NCBI GenBank assembly: GCA_023421735.1
Contig: JAEZSP010000020.1
Location: forward strand, 1-64,000
DNA: 64,000 nt
Direction of reading: 5' to 3'
From: Bacillota bacterium
GTDB lineage: Bacteria > Bacillota_A > Clostridia > Christensenellales > Aristaeellaceae
A program made the position numbers and the translations under genes. Below the pieces are notes generated by a model. It did no database searches, was not told the DNA's origin, and was given only the letters and a program-made list of their open reading frames with translations. The number at the start of each line of letters is the position of its first letter. Position 1 is the stretch's first letter. Shown in pieces: positions 18,185 through 27,218 of the stretch.

Positions 18185-20059
18185 TTGAAATACCAGATGA
18201 AACGAGGGGTTTCCCAATCCTTATATAAGCATTTACCGGAGAGCTGGATCGACTTCCCGGTTCGTGGCGATGAACGTTATAACTATATAGCGCATGTTAA
18301 GCGTTGGAATAGCGAAAAGCTCGATAGCATTAACAAACGTCGCCTCATTCGCGTCGTGAATCAGGCCATAGAAGCCTTTGGTACCGTAGTTGGAGAAGGT
18401 GCATCGATAGACAATACGGTGGGCTATGGAACTGGGCTAACGGTCGAGAATTGCAATGTTCTCAATCCAAAGCATGACAGCGATGAACGTGGTATTGTTG
18501 CGGAACTTAGCCCTTTGACCTTCTATTGCCCCGAATGTCATCACGTCTACCAGTTTAAGGACGCTGATTCCTATCAACGGAATCGGAAGTGCCGTCGATG
18601 TCATGTTGAATTAAAGCAGTTCCGACAGATTTACTTCTGCAAATGCGGCTTTGCAACCGATAAACATCCGGTCTATTGCCGCAAGTGCAAATCAAATGAA
18701 AATATCACTTGGAGTGGAAAGCTGGGAGATTATAATTTCCGTTGCATAAAATGTGGCGAGAAAATCCCGATGTTCAAAATCTGTGATAGCTGCGGTACCA
18801 GATTAGCTCCTAAGATTGCTCTTGATCCCGCGCAGTATTTTGCTTACAGTCTAAGCTTAATTGACATTATTAATGAGAAAGTTGAGCGGTTCATAAGCGA
18901 AACAGGCCATGGCCCGTTTCTTACTGTAGCCTGTTGGCTAGGGATAATTACCCGCGATGAGCTAAATGAGGTAATTGAGAAAGGTATTATTTCGGACCCG
19001 GAATCTTTTCAGAAAAAGTATAAGGAAAGCTACGATATGTTTATTCTGGCGGGGCTCGACCATACCAGTGCGGATAACGCTGCAAAAACTATCGCTAACA
19101 AAGACTGTGGTAGCAATTACTTAAACATTGCTAATAAATTGCGCGGACAAATTTTCTCATCTCAGGAGAGCTTAACTAAAACCTCCGAAGCACTGTTAGA
19201 GTACATTTTCGTTAAAGAGCTTAAAGACCGCTCGTCTCTAAAAGACGCACAGTCGATTTCGCGCATGTTGAACACGAATGCCAACCCTGAAGAATTCGAG
19301 GTAATTGCGAAAAAGAGAGCCATTGCCGATGTTCAAGTCTGCGGAAGCATTCCATTTATTTCTTGCTCGTATGGCTATACCAGAGAAAAATCCGAGCCAG
19401 AAGAAGGTGTAGTGCTCCATGCATTCCGCGAGGAACATAACGGAATTAAGAACATCTATGCCGCAAAGCTCAACACCGAAGGCGTACTGTTTGAATTTGA
19501 CCGCGTTAAGATACTCCAGTGGCTAGTCAAGAACGACTATGTTGCTTCTGACGATTTGCCTGATTTCAGCGACGAATCCGCCGTCAAGCTCTGGTTTGTG
19601 AACAATATTCGTCCGGAATTGGTGAAGCCTTTCTCCAAGATTGATCCGCAGAATGCGGCCACGTTCTATGTCTATAATCTAATTCACACACTTTCGCATC
19701 TGTTAATTCGGAGCGCGGCTGGAATGTGTGGTTTGGATAAGAACTCGATCTCTGAGTATATCCTGCCTTCGGTCCCGGCAGTTCTAGTTTATTGCCAAAA
19801 CTCTCAAGGCTTCAATTTGGGAGCACTGTTTAATCTCTTTGAAGCCTATTTTGACAAGTGGATGAAAACGGCTTTCTCGAGTGCCCAGAAGTGTATCTTT
19901 GATCCGATTTGCATCGAGCGTTATAAAGCGTGTACTGGATGCTTGTTTCTGAATGAGGTTTCGTGCCAACATTTTAACCATGATTTGGATCGTGCGTTAG
20001 TTATTGGTTTCGTAGACCGTGCCTCCGGAACAAGACATTACGGTTTCTGGGAGGACTAG
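18185..20059 (+). CDS. DrmB-like DUF1998 protein
   Basis: The frame opens at an ATG at 18167 overlapping the helicase stop, but a TTG at 18185 has GGAGGG 7 bases before it and is the better start (624 residues). Residues about 115-205 carry four or five Cys pairs (CPECH, CRRCH, CKCG, CRKCKS, CIKCG, CDSCG), an array of zinc ribbons. The C-terminal part is DUF1998: YNLIHTLSHLLIRSAAGMCG near 495, then CIFDPICIERYKACTGC, probably one more metal site. DUF1998 proteins pair with DrmA-type helicases in DISARM, where the DrmAB complex loads on DNA 5' ends. The order helicase then DUF1998 is the same here. Confidence 0.82.
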   Translation: MKYQMKRGVSQSLYKHLPESWIDFPVRGDERYNYIAHVKRWNSEKLDSINKRRLIRVVNQAIEAFGTVVGEGASIDNTVGYGTGLTVENCNVLNPKHDSDERGIVAELSPLTFYCPECHHVYQFKDADSYQRNRKCRRCHVELKQFRQIYFCKCGFATDKHPVYCRKCKSNENITWSGKLGDYNFRCIKCGEKIPMFKICDSCGTRLAPKIALDPAQYFAYSLSLIDIINEKVERFISETGHGPFLTVACWLGIITRDELNEVIEKGIISDPESFQKKYKESYDMFILAGLDHTSADNAAKTIANKDCGSNYLNIANKLRGQIFSSQESLTKTSEALLEYIFVKELKDRSSLKDAQSISRMLNTNANPEEFEVIAKKRAIADVQVCGSIPFISCSYGYTREKSEPEEGVVLHAFREEHNGIKNIYAAKLNTEGVLFEFDRVKILQWLVKNDYVASDDLPDFSDESAVKLWFVNNIRPELVKPFSKIDPQNAATFYVYNLIHTLSHLLIRSAAGMCGLDKNSISEYILPSVPAVLVYCQNSQGFNLGALFNLFEAYFDKWMKTAFSSAQKCIFDPICIERYKACTGCLFLNEVSCQHFNHDLDRALVIGFVDRASGTRHYGFWED

Positions 20060-20062
20060 GTC

Positions 20063-21697
20063 ATGGCTATTATGTATCCAACTGACATTGAAAACTACGA
20101 TTATACTCCTTCGGAAAAATTTTTGTATGAAGAGTTTGAACGGAGACTTCCAGAGAAATACCACGTCTTTTATTCTGTACGCTGGTTTGAAACTGAGGAT
20201 GGCAAGCGTATCGATAGTGAGAGTGATTTCATTATCTTTGACCCCTCCTTTGGCTATATTACTGTTGAAGTTAAAGGTGGTAAGGATATTATTCAGGACG
20301 GAGATGTCTGGTATCTCGTAGAAACGAAAAATGGCGAAGAGTCAACAAGAAAACTCAAATGTAGCCCATATACGCAAGCAGAAAAAAGTATGCGCCATTT
20401 TTACAAATACTTTCATGAAGAGTTTCATCAGTCGTTCAATGGTACTTATGGCTTTGCAGTAGCTTTCCCTTGGTATTCATCAGAGAAAATAATTAGTAGC
20501 GGTAGCCCACGCGAGGTTACGATTGATATGACGGATATCGATAATCTGCAGCAAAAAGTTAATGCGATTTTCCACTACTGGAAAAACAAACGAAACCTTG
20601 CAATTCCGTTTTCTTTTTCTCAGAGGCAACGCTTTATCTCGCTCATAAATAAGCGCATTTCTCTGTCTGCTGCAGCTGGGGCGTTAATTCCCATCCGCGC
20701 AAAGGAGTTTTCTAAAATTAACGCTATTCAGGACAGCATACTTGACGCGGTCTATAATTACCGCGAGCTTCGTTTCGTTGGCGGAGCCGGTACGGGCAAA
20801 ACATTTATCGGCGCTAAAAAGGCCATCAGCGAAGCCAAAGGGGGCAAGAAAGTCCTGTTCACCTGTTGCAGTGCTGCCCTAACCGAATATGTTAAGCATG
20901 AAATATTGCATGATACGGACCAGATTACTTGCCTTAACTTCGAAGGGCTTATGCGCAAGCTATTTTCTACGTCCTATGAAGAAATAGTGACCGCTGGAAA
21001 AGGATTCTTTGACTCTATGGACGACATTCCAGATTCGGACAAATATAATTGCATCATTGTTGATGAAGCTCAAGATTACGATTTGGATATGGGCTTAACA
21101 ATTCGGGCACTGCTGAAGCCGAATTATTCCTGCTTTTACGTGTTTTTTGATGAAAATCAAAATGTTTTTTCAAAAAACTTTGAGAATTCTTTTGCCATCG
21201 AATATCCGCCAATTATCTTGCGCTACAATATTCGAAACACCGGCAGAATATACGAGAACGCTATTAATCGCACCGGCCTTGGCAGAGAGACAGTTGCCAG
21301 CACCTTGCTTGGCATTGAGCCGGAATGCTTTGATTACAAGAATGCCGGTCAGTGCAAGAAAGCTCTCACTAATATCGTTAATCGGTTGACTCAGAAAGAG
21401 TTTGTTTCGCCAAAATCTATTGTCATTCTCTCAAATAAACCATACGAGAACTCTGTTTTGAAAGATGAAGAGCTTGTTGGGCAATTCGTGATCGACAAAG
21501 TCGAAAAAAAGAGTATAATGTCAGATGACGCGATTCGTTTCAGTACCGTTAAGAACTACAAGGGTATGGAAGCAGATATTGTTATATATCTTAATCATAC
21601 CGAAGGGGCGAATTTAGCCACAGAGCAGCTCTGTGAATCTTACGTTGCGCTCACAAGACCGAGATACTATCTCTACGTCTTGAACGTGAGCGCATAG
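20063..21697 (+). CDS. NERD nuclease-UvrD-like helicase fusion
   Basis: 544 residues, ATG with GGGAGG 8 bases upstream. The N-terminal NERD domain has the nuclease residues SDFIIFDPSFGYITVEVKGG (Asp55, Glu69, Lys71), a PD-(D/E)xK site, with Glu24 as possible extra ligand. The C-terminal half is a short SF1 helicase: Walker A VGGAGTGKTF near 245, motif II IIVDEAQDYD near 335, motif V VKNYKGMEADIV, and motif VI ESYVALTRPRYYL. It is therefore a helicase with its own predicted DNA-cutting domain, the only clear nuclease in the operon. Start and stop are within 4 and 11 bases of the neighbours. Confidence 0.85.
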   Translation: MAIMYPTDIENYDYTPSEKFLYEEFERRLPEKYHVFYSVRWFETEDGKRIDSESDFIIFDPSFGYITVEVKGGKDIIQDGDVWYLVETKNGEESTRKLKCSPYTQAEKSMRHFYKYFHEEFHQSFNGTYGFAVAFPWYSSEKIISSGSPREVTIDMTDIDNLQQKVNAIFHYWKNKRNLAIPFSFSQRQRFISLINKRISLSAAAGALIPIRAKEFSKINAIQDSILDAVYNYRELRFVGGAGTGKTFIGAKKAISEAKGGKKVLFTCCSAALTEYVKHEILHDTDQITCLNFEGLMRKLFSTSYEEIVTAGKGFFDSMDDIPDSDKYNCIIVDEAQDYDLDMGLTIRALLKPNYSCFYVFFDENQNVFSKNFENSFAIEYPPIILRYNIRNTGRIYENAINRTGLGRETVASTLLGIEPECFDYKNAGQCKKALTNIVNRLTQKEFVSPKSIVILSNKPYENSVLKDEELVGQFVIDKVEKKSIMSDDAIRFSTVKNYKGMEADIVIYLNHTEGANLATEQLCESYVALTRPRYYLYVLNVSA

Positions 21698-21707
21698 GTG
21701 GTGACCC

Positions 21708-23759
21708 ATGTCAAACATTTTATTGATTGAACCTAATTATAAGTGTAAACAGCCGCCGCTTGGTCTTATGAAAATATCTTATTTTCATAAGAATGTTATG
21801 CATGACTATATTCGGTTTACTAAGGGTGAACTCCCGAAAGTGCTTGCCGGTACCAACTGGGACCACATCTATGTTACTACGCTGTTCACCTTTGAGTGGA
21901 AGGTAACGATTGAGGCTATCGAGTACGCAAAGACCTTGGTAAGCTCCTTAGACCAAATTACTGTCGGTGGCATAGCCGCAACTATGTTGCCGGAACAGAT
22001 ATACGAAGAAACCGGTATTCATCCTGTGTGCGGATTGTTGAACGAGCCAAGAAAGCTTGGGCTACTAGGGGATGAATGTATAGACCAGATTGTACCGGAT
22101 TATTCTATGCTCGATGATATCGACTATGACTATCCTTTTAACGATGCCTATTTTTTAAGCGCAACCAAGGGTTGCGGCAATAAGTGCGGTTTTTGCGCTG
22201 TCCAGACCTTAGAGCCCACGTTTGTTCCTTATATTGACATCAAGGATAGAATGGCGGCGATTGATAAAGAATTCGGCCCGAAAAAAGACCTGATTCTGAT
22301 GGATAATAACGTACTCCGCTCGCCTCGCTTCAATGAAATAATTGATGATATTATCGCTGCAGGTTTCGGCAAGGGTGCAACCTATCTTAATCCCAAAACA
22401 GGTAAGGTTGTTCAGCGTTACATAGACTTTAACCAAGGACTTGATGCCCTATTCTTAAACGATGCCAAAGCTAAGCGTTTGGGCGAGATTGCTCTACGAC
22501 CGGCCAGAGTAGCCTTTGACCATATTGAAGACCGAGATATCTACGAGCGGGCGCTCCGGTTATGCGCCAAGTACGGCATTAATGAACTGTCCAACTACGT
22601 GTTGTATAACAGTGAGGATTTCGGCGGTAAAGGCAAAAAATATCGCGCTGATACACCTGAAGACCTCTATGAGCGCATGCGTATTACCCTTGACCTTAAA
22701 GATGAGCTAAATATTGGACGCCCTATTGAAGAGAAAATTGCTGCTTTCTCTTTCCCAATGCGCTATATCCCGTTATCGGCATATGAACGGGGCTATATTG
22801 GATCAATGTGGAACGCAAAGTACTTGCGCGCTGTTCAGCGGATGTTAGTTCCGACTCAAGGCAAAGGCGTCTGTAGCCGGAATTTCTTTGAGGCAGACTT
22901 CGGTAAGAGCGCTGAGGAATTTGTGCGCTTCCTCAGTATGCCGGAAAAACTTATTGCTAATCGAGGCAAGATAAGCAAGACTTCGCGTGGAAAAACAAAA
23001 GAAACTGAAGAGGAATATGCTATCAGAAAAAGTGAATGGGAGCGCGACCAAAAGAAGATAGCCATCTGGATTGATCTGTTTGATCAGCTTGGCCCAGAAC
23101 ATGAGGATTTCATCGACCTTATCGGAAGCAATGAATATCTCCCGGAAACTTTTCTTGGGATTAATTCATCTCTGCAACGCAAACTTTTCTTGCTCTATTT
23201 GACTACGCCTCGGCTGTTTGCCCTGCTTGGCAAAATTGATTCAAGCTCCCCAACATACAAGCTCGTTTATAACTTTGTAACTGAAGAGTGTCCATCTCTT
23301 TATCAAGATTTGCTCAACCTTCTGGCAAGAAACGAAGGCCAACAGATCTATATCTTCTCGAATTTCATCAGCTTCTTCGGCAAGGCAGGAGTAAAAGACC
23401 TTCTTGCTCAGATATCTGGTGCGGACTTTGCAGTTGATAAACAACTTGCTAAGTGGGATACCATTTGCAAAAAAAGCGGTGTCGAGTATATCGATTTTGA
23501 GTTGATTCGCGTTTACCGCCGCTATATCGATCTCGGTGCGCTTCCAGAGCAGGTGCACAAACTTGCTTACAACTATATTCTGTCTATGGATATGATTGAG
23601 CTAGCCGTATTTCTTAAGGATTATCAGGAAAGCTTCGAGCAAAAGCTGCTTTCCATAGTTGATTCGGAGAAGGGTGCGGAGATTCTGAGGAAAATAAGCA
23701 AATCTATATCTAACAACATTCAACTCAAGTTATATAATCTTTTGGAGGGGAACCAATGA
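21708..23759 (+). CDS. Radical SAM enzyme of unknown substrate
   Basis: 683 residues. The Cys triad for the 4Fe-4S cluster is canonical: CGNKCGFC (Cys156, Cys160, Cys163). The part before it (ILLIEPNYKCKQPPLGLMKISYF) looks like the Rossmann-like N-terminal domain of B12-binding radical SAM proteins, but the cobalamin motif DxHxxG is not seen. Residues 280-380 complete the barrel, and residues 420-683 are helical and unrecognised. It is locked into the antiviral-type operon: GGTGGTGA before the start, and its stop overlaps the next start by 4 bases. It may modify a nucleotide, a tRNA or a partner protein; the sequence does not say which. Confidence 0.82.
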   Translation: MSNILLIEPNYKCKQPPLGLMKISYFHKNVMHDYIRFTKGELPKVLAGTNWDHIYVTTLFTFEWKVTIEAIEYAKTLVSSLDQITVGGIAATMLPEQIYEETGIHPVCGLLNEPRKLGLLGDECIDQIVPDYSMLDDIDYDYPFNDAYFLSATKGCGNKCGFCAVQTLEPTFVPYIDIKDRMAAIDKEFGPKKDLILMDNNVLRSPRFNEIIDDIIAAGFGKGATYLNPKTGKVVQRYIDFNQGLDALFLNDAKAKRLGEIALRPARVAFDHIEDRDIYERALRLCAKYGINELSNYVLYNSEDFGGKGKKYRADTPEDLYERMRITLDLKDELNIGRPIEEKIAAFSFPMRYIPLSAYERGYIGSMWNAKYLRAVQRMLVPTQGKGVCSRNFFEADFGKSAEEFVRFLSMPEKLIANRGKISKTSRGKTKETEEEYAIRKSEWERDQKKIAIWIDLFDQLGPEHEDFIDLIGSNEYLPETFLGINSSLQRKLFLLYLTTPRLFALLGKIDSSSPTYKLVYNFVTEECPSLYQDLLNLLARNEGQQIYIFSNFISFFGKAGVKDLLAQISGADFAVDKQLAKWDTICKKSGVEYIDFELIRVYRRYIDLGALPEQVHKLAYNYILSMDMIELAVFLKDYQESFEQKLLSIVDSEKGAEILRKISKSISNNIQLKLYNLLEGNQ

Positions 23760-25285
23760 GTGGAAACATAATTATAGGAAAACACACTCTGGAGTCCCTA
23801 ACCTCCGGTATGTACTCTGACCCTTTTGTAGTCTTTCGGGAGTATGTTCAGAACTGTGTTGACTCCATTGATAATGCGGTAGCCCAAGGCGTCCTGAAGT
23901 CCGGCGATGACCAAATTACCATTCGGCTCGCCCCCCTGGATAAGCGCGTCATAATCCGAGATAATGGCCTTGGTATTTCGAGAAAAGAAGCTGAGAAAAC
24001 TCTTATAAGCATCGGCAACTCGAAAAAATCTTCGGAGAATTCTAGAGGATTCAGGGGTATTGGCAGGTTAAGCGCTCTTAGCTATTGCGACAAACTCACT
24101 TTCTTTACATCCACACCGAATGAGGCCGTCGCGACAAAAATAGTGATTAACGCTGAAAAGCTGGCTGAGCTTCTAGCGAACGATATGGGTGAAGATGTTA
24201 CCATTGTCGATGTACTCAAAAATATCTACACAATCGAAACACTTCCAGAAAAAGAATCCGCGCATTATTTCTCTGTGCAGATGGACGGCGTAAAAGAAAG
24301 TTCAAAGCTAAATTCATACGATGAGGTTGTCGAATACTTAACACAGAATGTCCCGGCTCCTTACAGCCCGGACTTTGTATGGGGAAAAGAAATCACTAAT
24401 CGCCTGAAGCGTGAGGGCTATTGTATTGATGTCTACAACATATCCGTGGTCTTTGCCACCATTGTCACGCCCATTTACAAGCCATATCGCGATGAGTTTA
24501 TAGTCGATAGAAGTAAAGGTCTTACGGATTACATTCAGGACATTGATACTATTAAGTTCAAACACGAAGATGGAGACATTTGCGCTATTGGCTGGCTGGC
24601 AAAAACAAATTACCTTGGTAGCATCAATGATAAAGCCGTCAAGGGCATTAGACTACGCAAAGGTAATATCCTTATTGGTGACAACCAGACTCTAAATGTG
24701 GTATTTAAGGATGCAAGGTTTAACGGCTGGTCTATCGGAGAATTGTTTGCAGTGGATAAGCAGCTTATTCCTAATGCACGACGAGATAATTTTGAGAAAA
24801 ATACCGCCTACTTCATCCTTTTTGAGCAGCTTTCTCATCTTTCTGCTACTATTGTAAAAGATATCCGCACCGCCTCATTACAGCGAAATTCAGAATTATC
24901 CAACGCAATAGAGAAGATTGATAAGACCGTTCAAGCGGCCAATGAGTCAATTAGTGTGGGGATCTCGACTCCAAAGAAAGGTGCGATTTCCCAGAAGCTC
25001 AAGTCTGCTCAAAGCGCGGTTTCTAATTCTGCCACTAAGGATTCTACCGGTGAATATTTTCAAGGGATTGCCTTTGAGGAATTAGACATGATAATTGGCA
25101 AACTCAAAGGCGCAACCTCTTATAAAGCTCTTAACGCCATTGATGGCCTTACAAACACCGAAAAGAGAATTCTGGAGCGTGTCCTAAATGTGATTTCTAG
25201 TCTTGACATTGATAACTCTGAAAAGTTTATTGATGCGATTTTGAATAATTTCTCTAGTGAAAATAGTACTGTGCGTGCGACATAA
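23756..25285 (+). CDS. HSP90-like GHKL ATPase (operon copy 2)
   Basis: 509 residues, start with GGAGGGG, overlapping the radical SAM stop by 4 bases. It aligns without gaps to the first ATPase over the first 110 residues: N-box EYVQNCVDS (Glu29, Asn33, Asp36), G1 IRDNGLGIS (Asp69), G2 RGFRGIGRLSA. Both share the opening GKxTLESLTxGMYSDPxxV. The C-terminal 100 residues differ from copy 1 and lack its long charged helix. As last gene of the operon it mirrors copy 1, so the two may form a heterodimer. No terminator is clear after it; about 200 bases without a gene follow. Confidence 0.85.
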   Translation: MSGNIIIGKHTLESLTSGMYSDPFVVFREYVQNCVDSIDNAVAQGVLKSGDDQITIRLAPLDKRVIIRDNGLGISRKEAEKTLISIGNSKKSSENSRGFRGIGRLSALSYCDKLTFFTSTPNEAVATKIVINAEKLAELLANDMGEDVTIVDVLKNIYTIETLPEKESAHYFSVQMDGVKESSKLNSYDEVVEYLTQNVPAPYSPDFVWGKEITNRLKREGYCIDVYNISVVFATIVTPIYKPYRDEFIVDRSKGLTDYIQDIDTIKFKHEDGDICAIGWLAKTNYLGSINDKAVKGIRLRKGNILIGDNQTLNVVFKDARFNGWSIGELFAVDKQLIPNARRDNFEKNTAYFILFEQLSHLSATIVKDIRTASLQRNSELSNAIEKIDKTVQAANESISVGISTPKKGAISQKLKSAQSAVSNSATKDSTGEYFQGIAFEELDMIIGKLKGATSYKALNAIDGLTNTEKRILERVLNVISSLDIDNSEKFIDAILNNFSSENSTVRAT

Positions 25286-25489
25286 TGATTATATGTAGAT
25301 GGTAAAAAAGAGCCAACCCATTTTAAGAAAGATCGGTGTCTTGTACACCCGCACCATAACTGGGCTTCCCATTCAACGGAGCGGCGGTACTATTTTTTAT
25401 TGTGAAAGGATAAACTCAAATGTCCTACATTATTGATACATTTCACTAATACTTTTATAGTGTAAACACCCACTTTGAATAAATATTAT

Positions 25490-27151
25490 TTAGTCTTCAG
25501 AGAATGGCCTTGCATAATAAGTAACCTCCCATTTTCCTCCGCCGCCTTCACCCCAAAGCTCTTTTATCCGAACACATCCTTGGCTGGAGCTTGCCTCTAT
25601 GATCATTCCATTTCCAATATAAATCGCAACATGATGGATCTCCTTGTACCTTCCGCAATTGCACCCGTTCTTCCGCCAGAAGATTACGTCCCCAGTCCTA
25701 AGCTCATCTTTAGAGATGATCATATCGTTATTCACACAGTAACGTGCCTGTTCAGCTGCCGTTGCCGCCTTATAGGAAGTCACGCCCGCCTGCTGATAAG
25801 CCCATCTCACCAGATAGCTGCAATCCACATAGCTGCCTTGACCGCGTTTGTCCATAGAGTATGGGTCACCCAAGCGTGTCAAAGCATATCTCACGATATC
25901 ACCGCCAATATCATTCGGAAGGCTGTTTCGTATTGCGTCCAGTTCCGGCGCGGTCATTCCTCCGTAGCAGTCTATTCCGATCAGCGCAATGAACATATGG
26001 TGATATTCAGGAACCATCATCTCTTCCAGCATCTCATCCTGCTCTTCAGTAAAACCATATCTCTCTGCGGCATCCGAATAGCTTTCAGAAGATATGCTGA
26101 CATGGACTATCGTCTTCTCGATTGGTTCCGCATCTTCATCATCGGGGTCGGTCTCTTCAACGGTTTCTGTTTTGGTTGAGACCGTGTTCATCTCCCAATA
26201 GATGTCCTTAAGCATCTGTTTTTTCTCTGTTGTTACCGTGGCGACCTCGGTCGGCTCCGTTTGATCCATGCTGGTCTTTACTGCATAGATACCCAATACA
26301 TCCACCCAGTTGTTGACGCTGTCGCTGTCCCCGTCAATGCCACTGTCATACACCACTGTGACGTTATCATGACCTGCCGAGGCATCAGCTACTTGCTGAT
26401 TAACATATATGCTGAAGTCACCGCTGATTTCTGCAATAACCTGTGACATCGGCATCGTATTATCCTCACCGGTTTCTTCGTTCGAATAAAAAAGCCCAAA
26501 TGCAGAGTTCACGATAAACAGAATCGCACCCACGACAATGACCATAACGAGGACAACCCACCCGCCTGCAGCGATAGCGGCAACTAATGATTTAATCGCC
26601 ACCGCCACTGCCTTTACCGCCGCTGCTGCCGCCTTGGCCAGCAGCTTAATTGCCGTTGCAGCAGCCTTCGCTGCTGCTTGAGCTGCGCGTATCGATAACC
26701 TTGCCGTCGCTTGTGTTGTTTTGGCGGCAGTCTTCGCCGCCTGAGCGCTGGTTTTAATCGTCCGCGTCGTCGCTTTCACGGTATACTTGGCAGTCTTCAC
26801 GCTCCTATCAACCGTCTTTATCGTTCCTTTCATGGCCTGTTTGGCTGATTTGCGTCCGGTCCTGCTCGCATTCTGTTGAAACTGCTTCTTAAGCGCCTGC
26901 CTGCTGCGGTTGGCAATCTGCTTTGACATGTTAAAAGTATGATTGGCTGCTTTATGTGCGACGTCAGAAGCCTTCCCCGATACCTGATCGGTTGCGTAAT
27001 TTTCAGGGGTATTGTGAGCATCTTTTGAATTGATCTCCTTAGCCTTATCTCGTGAATTCACCAAAGTGTTTTTCATATGCTGGGGCAAACGGGCGGCTTG
27101 ATCCAAGACCTTCGGCTTATCCGCTTTTGGTTTTGTCCGTATATCCTTCAT
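25490..27151 (-). CDS. NlpC/P60 cell-wall hydrolase of the conjugation machine
   Basis: 553 residues from the ATG at 27151 (AAAGAGG 6 bases before); start codons 6 and 27 bases upstream are possible. Residues about 30-200 are Lys/Ala-rich and repetitive, with many KTxxxA units. A membrane helix follows (WVVLVMVIVVGAILFIV). The C-terminal 140 residues are an NlpC/P60 (C40) domain with catalytic Cys near 444 (YVDCSYLVRWAY) and His near 505 (IHHVAIYIGNG). The domain should lie outside and cut peptidoglycan to let the DNA channel through, like the VirB1-type or Tn916 Orf14 proteins. It follows VirB4 after a terminator. Confidence 0.85.
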   Translation of the reverse strand: MKDIRTKPKADKPKVLDQAARLPQHMKNTLVNSRDKAKEINSKDAHNTPENYATDQVSGKASDVAHKAANHTFNMSKQIANRSRQALKKQFQQNASRTGRKSAKQAMKGTIKTVDRSVKTAKYTVKATTRTIKTSAQAAKTAAKTTQATARLSIRAAQAAAKAAATAIKLLAKAAAAAVKAVAVAIKSLVAAIAAGGWVVLVMVIVVGAILFIVNSAFGLFYSNEETGEDNTMPMSQVIAEISGDFSIYVNQQVADASAGHDNVTVVYDSGIDGDSDSVNNWVDVLGIYAVKTSMDQTEPTEVATVTTEKKQMLKDIYWEMNTVSTKTETVEETDPDDEDAEPIEKTIVHVSISSESYSDAAERYGFTEEQDEMLEEMMVPEYHHMFIALIGIDCYGGMTAPELDAIRNSLPNDIGGDIVRYALTRLGDPYSMDKRGQGSYVDCSYLVRWAYQQAGVTSYKAATAAEQARYCVNNDMIISKDELRTGDVIFWRKNGCNCGRYKEIHHVAIYIGNGMIIEASSSQGCVRIKELWGEGGGGKWEVTYYARPFSED

Positions 27152-27175
27152 ACTCATCCTCTTTCCGGCAGACAG

Positions 27176-27207
27176 CAAAAAGCCGGGGAGATCTTTCTTC
27201 CCGGCTC
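27176..27207 (-). terminator. Terminator between VirB4 and the hydrolase gene
   Basis: On the minus strand AGCCGGG (27207-27201) pairs with CCCGGCT (27187-27181), 13-base loop, followed by TTTTTG. It lies just after the VirB4 stop and before the hydrolase start, so it probably reduces hydrolase expression. Confidence 0.65.
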
Positions 27208-27218
27208 TGCCGCTTGCC

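Noticed and set aside
10199..25285. Calling the operon classical DISARM, BREX or Druantia
   Set aside because: Only the DrmA/DrmB-like pair matches DISARM; the methyltransferases, DrmC and DrmD are absent, and no BREX (PglZ, BrxC) or Druantia gene set is seen.
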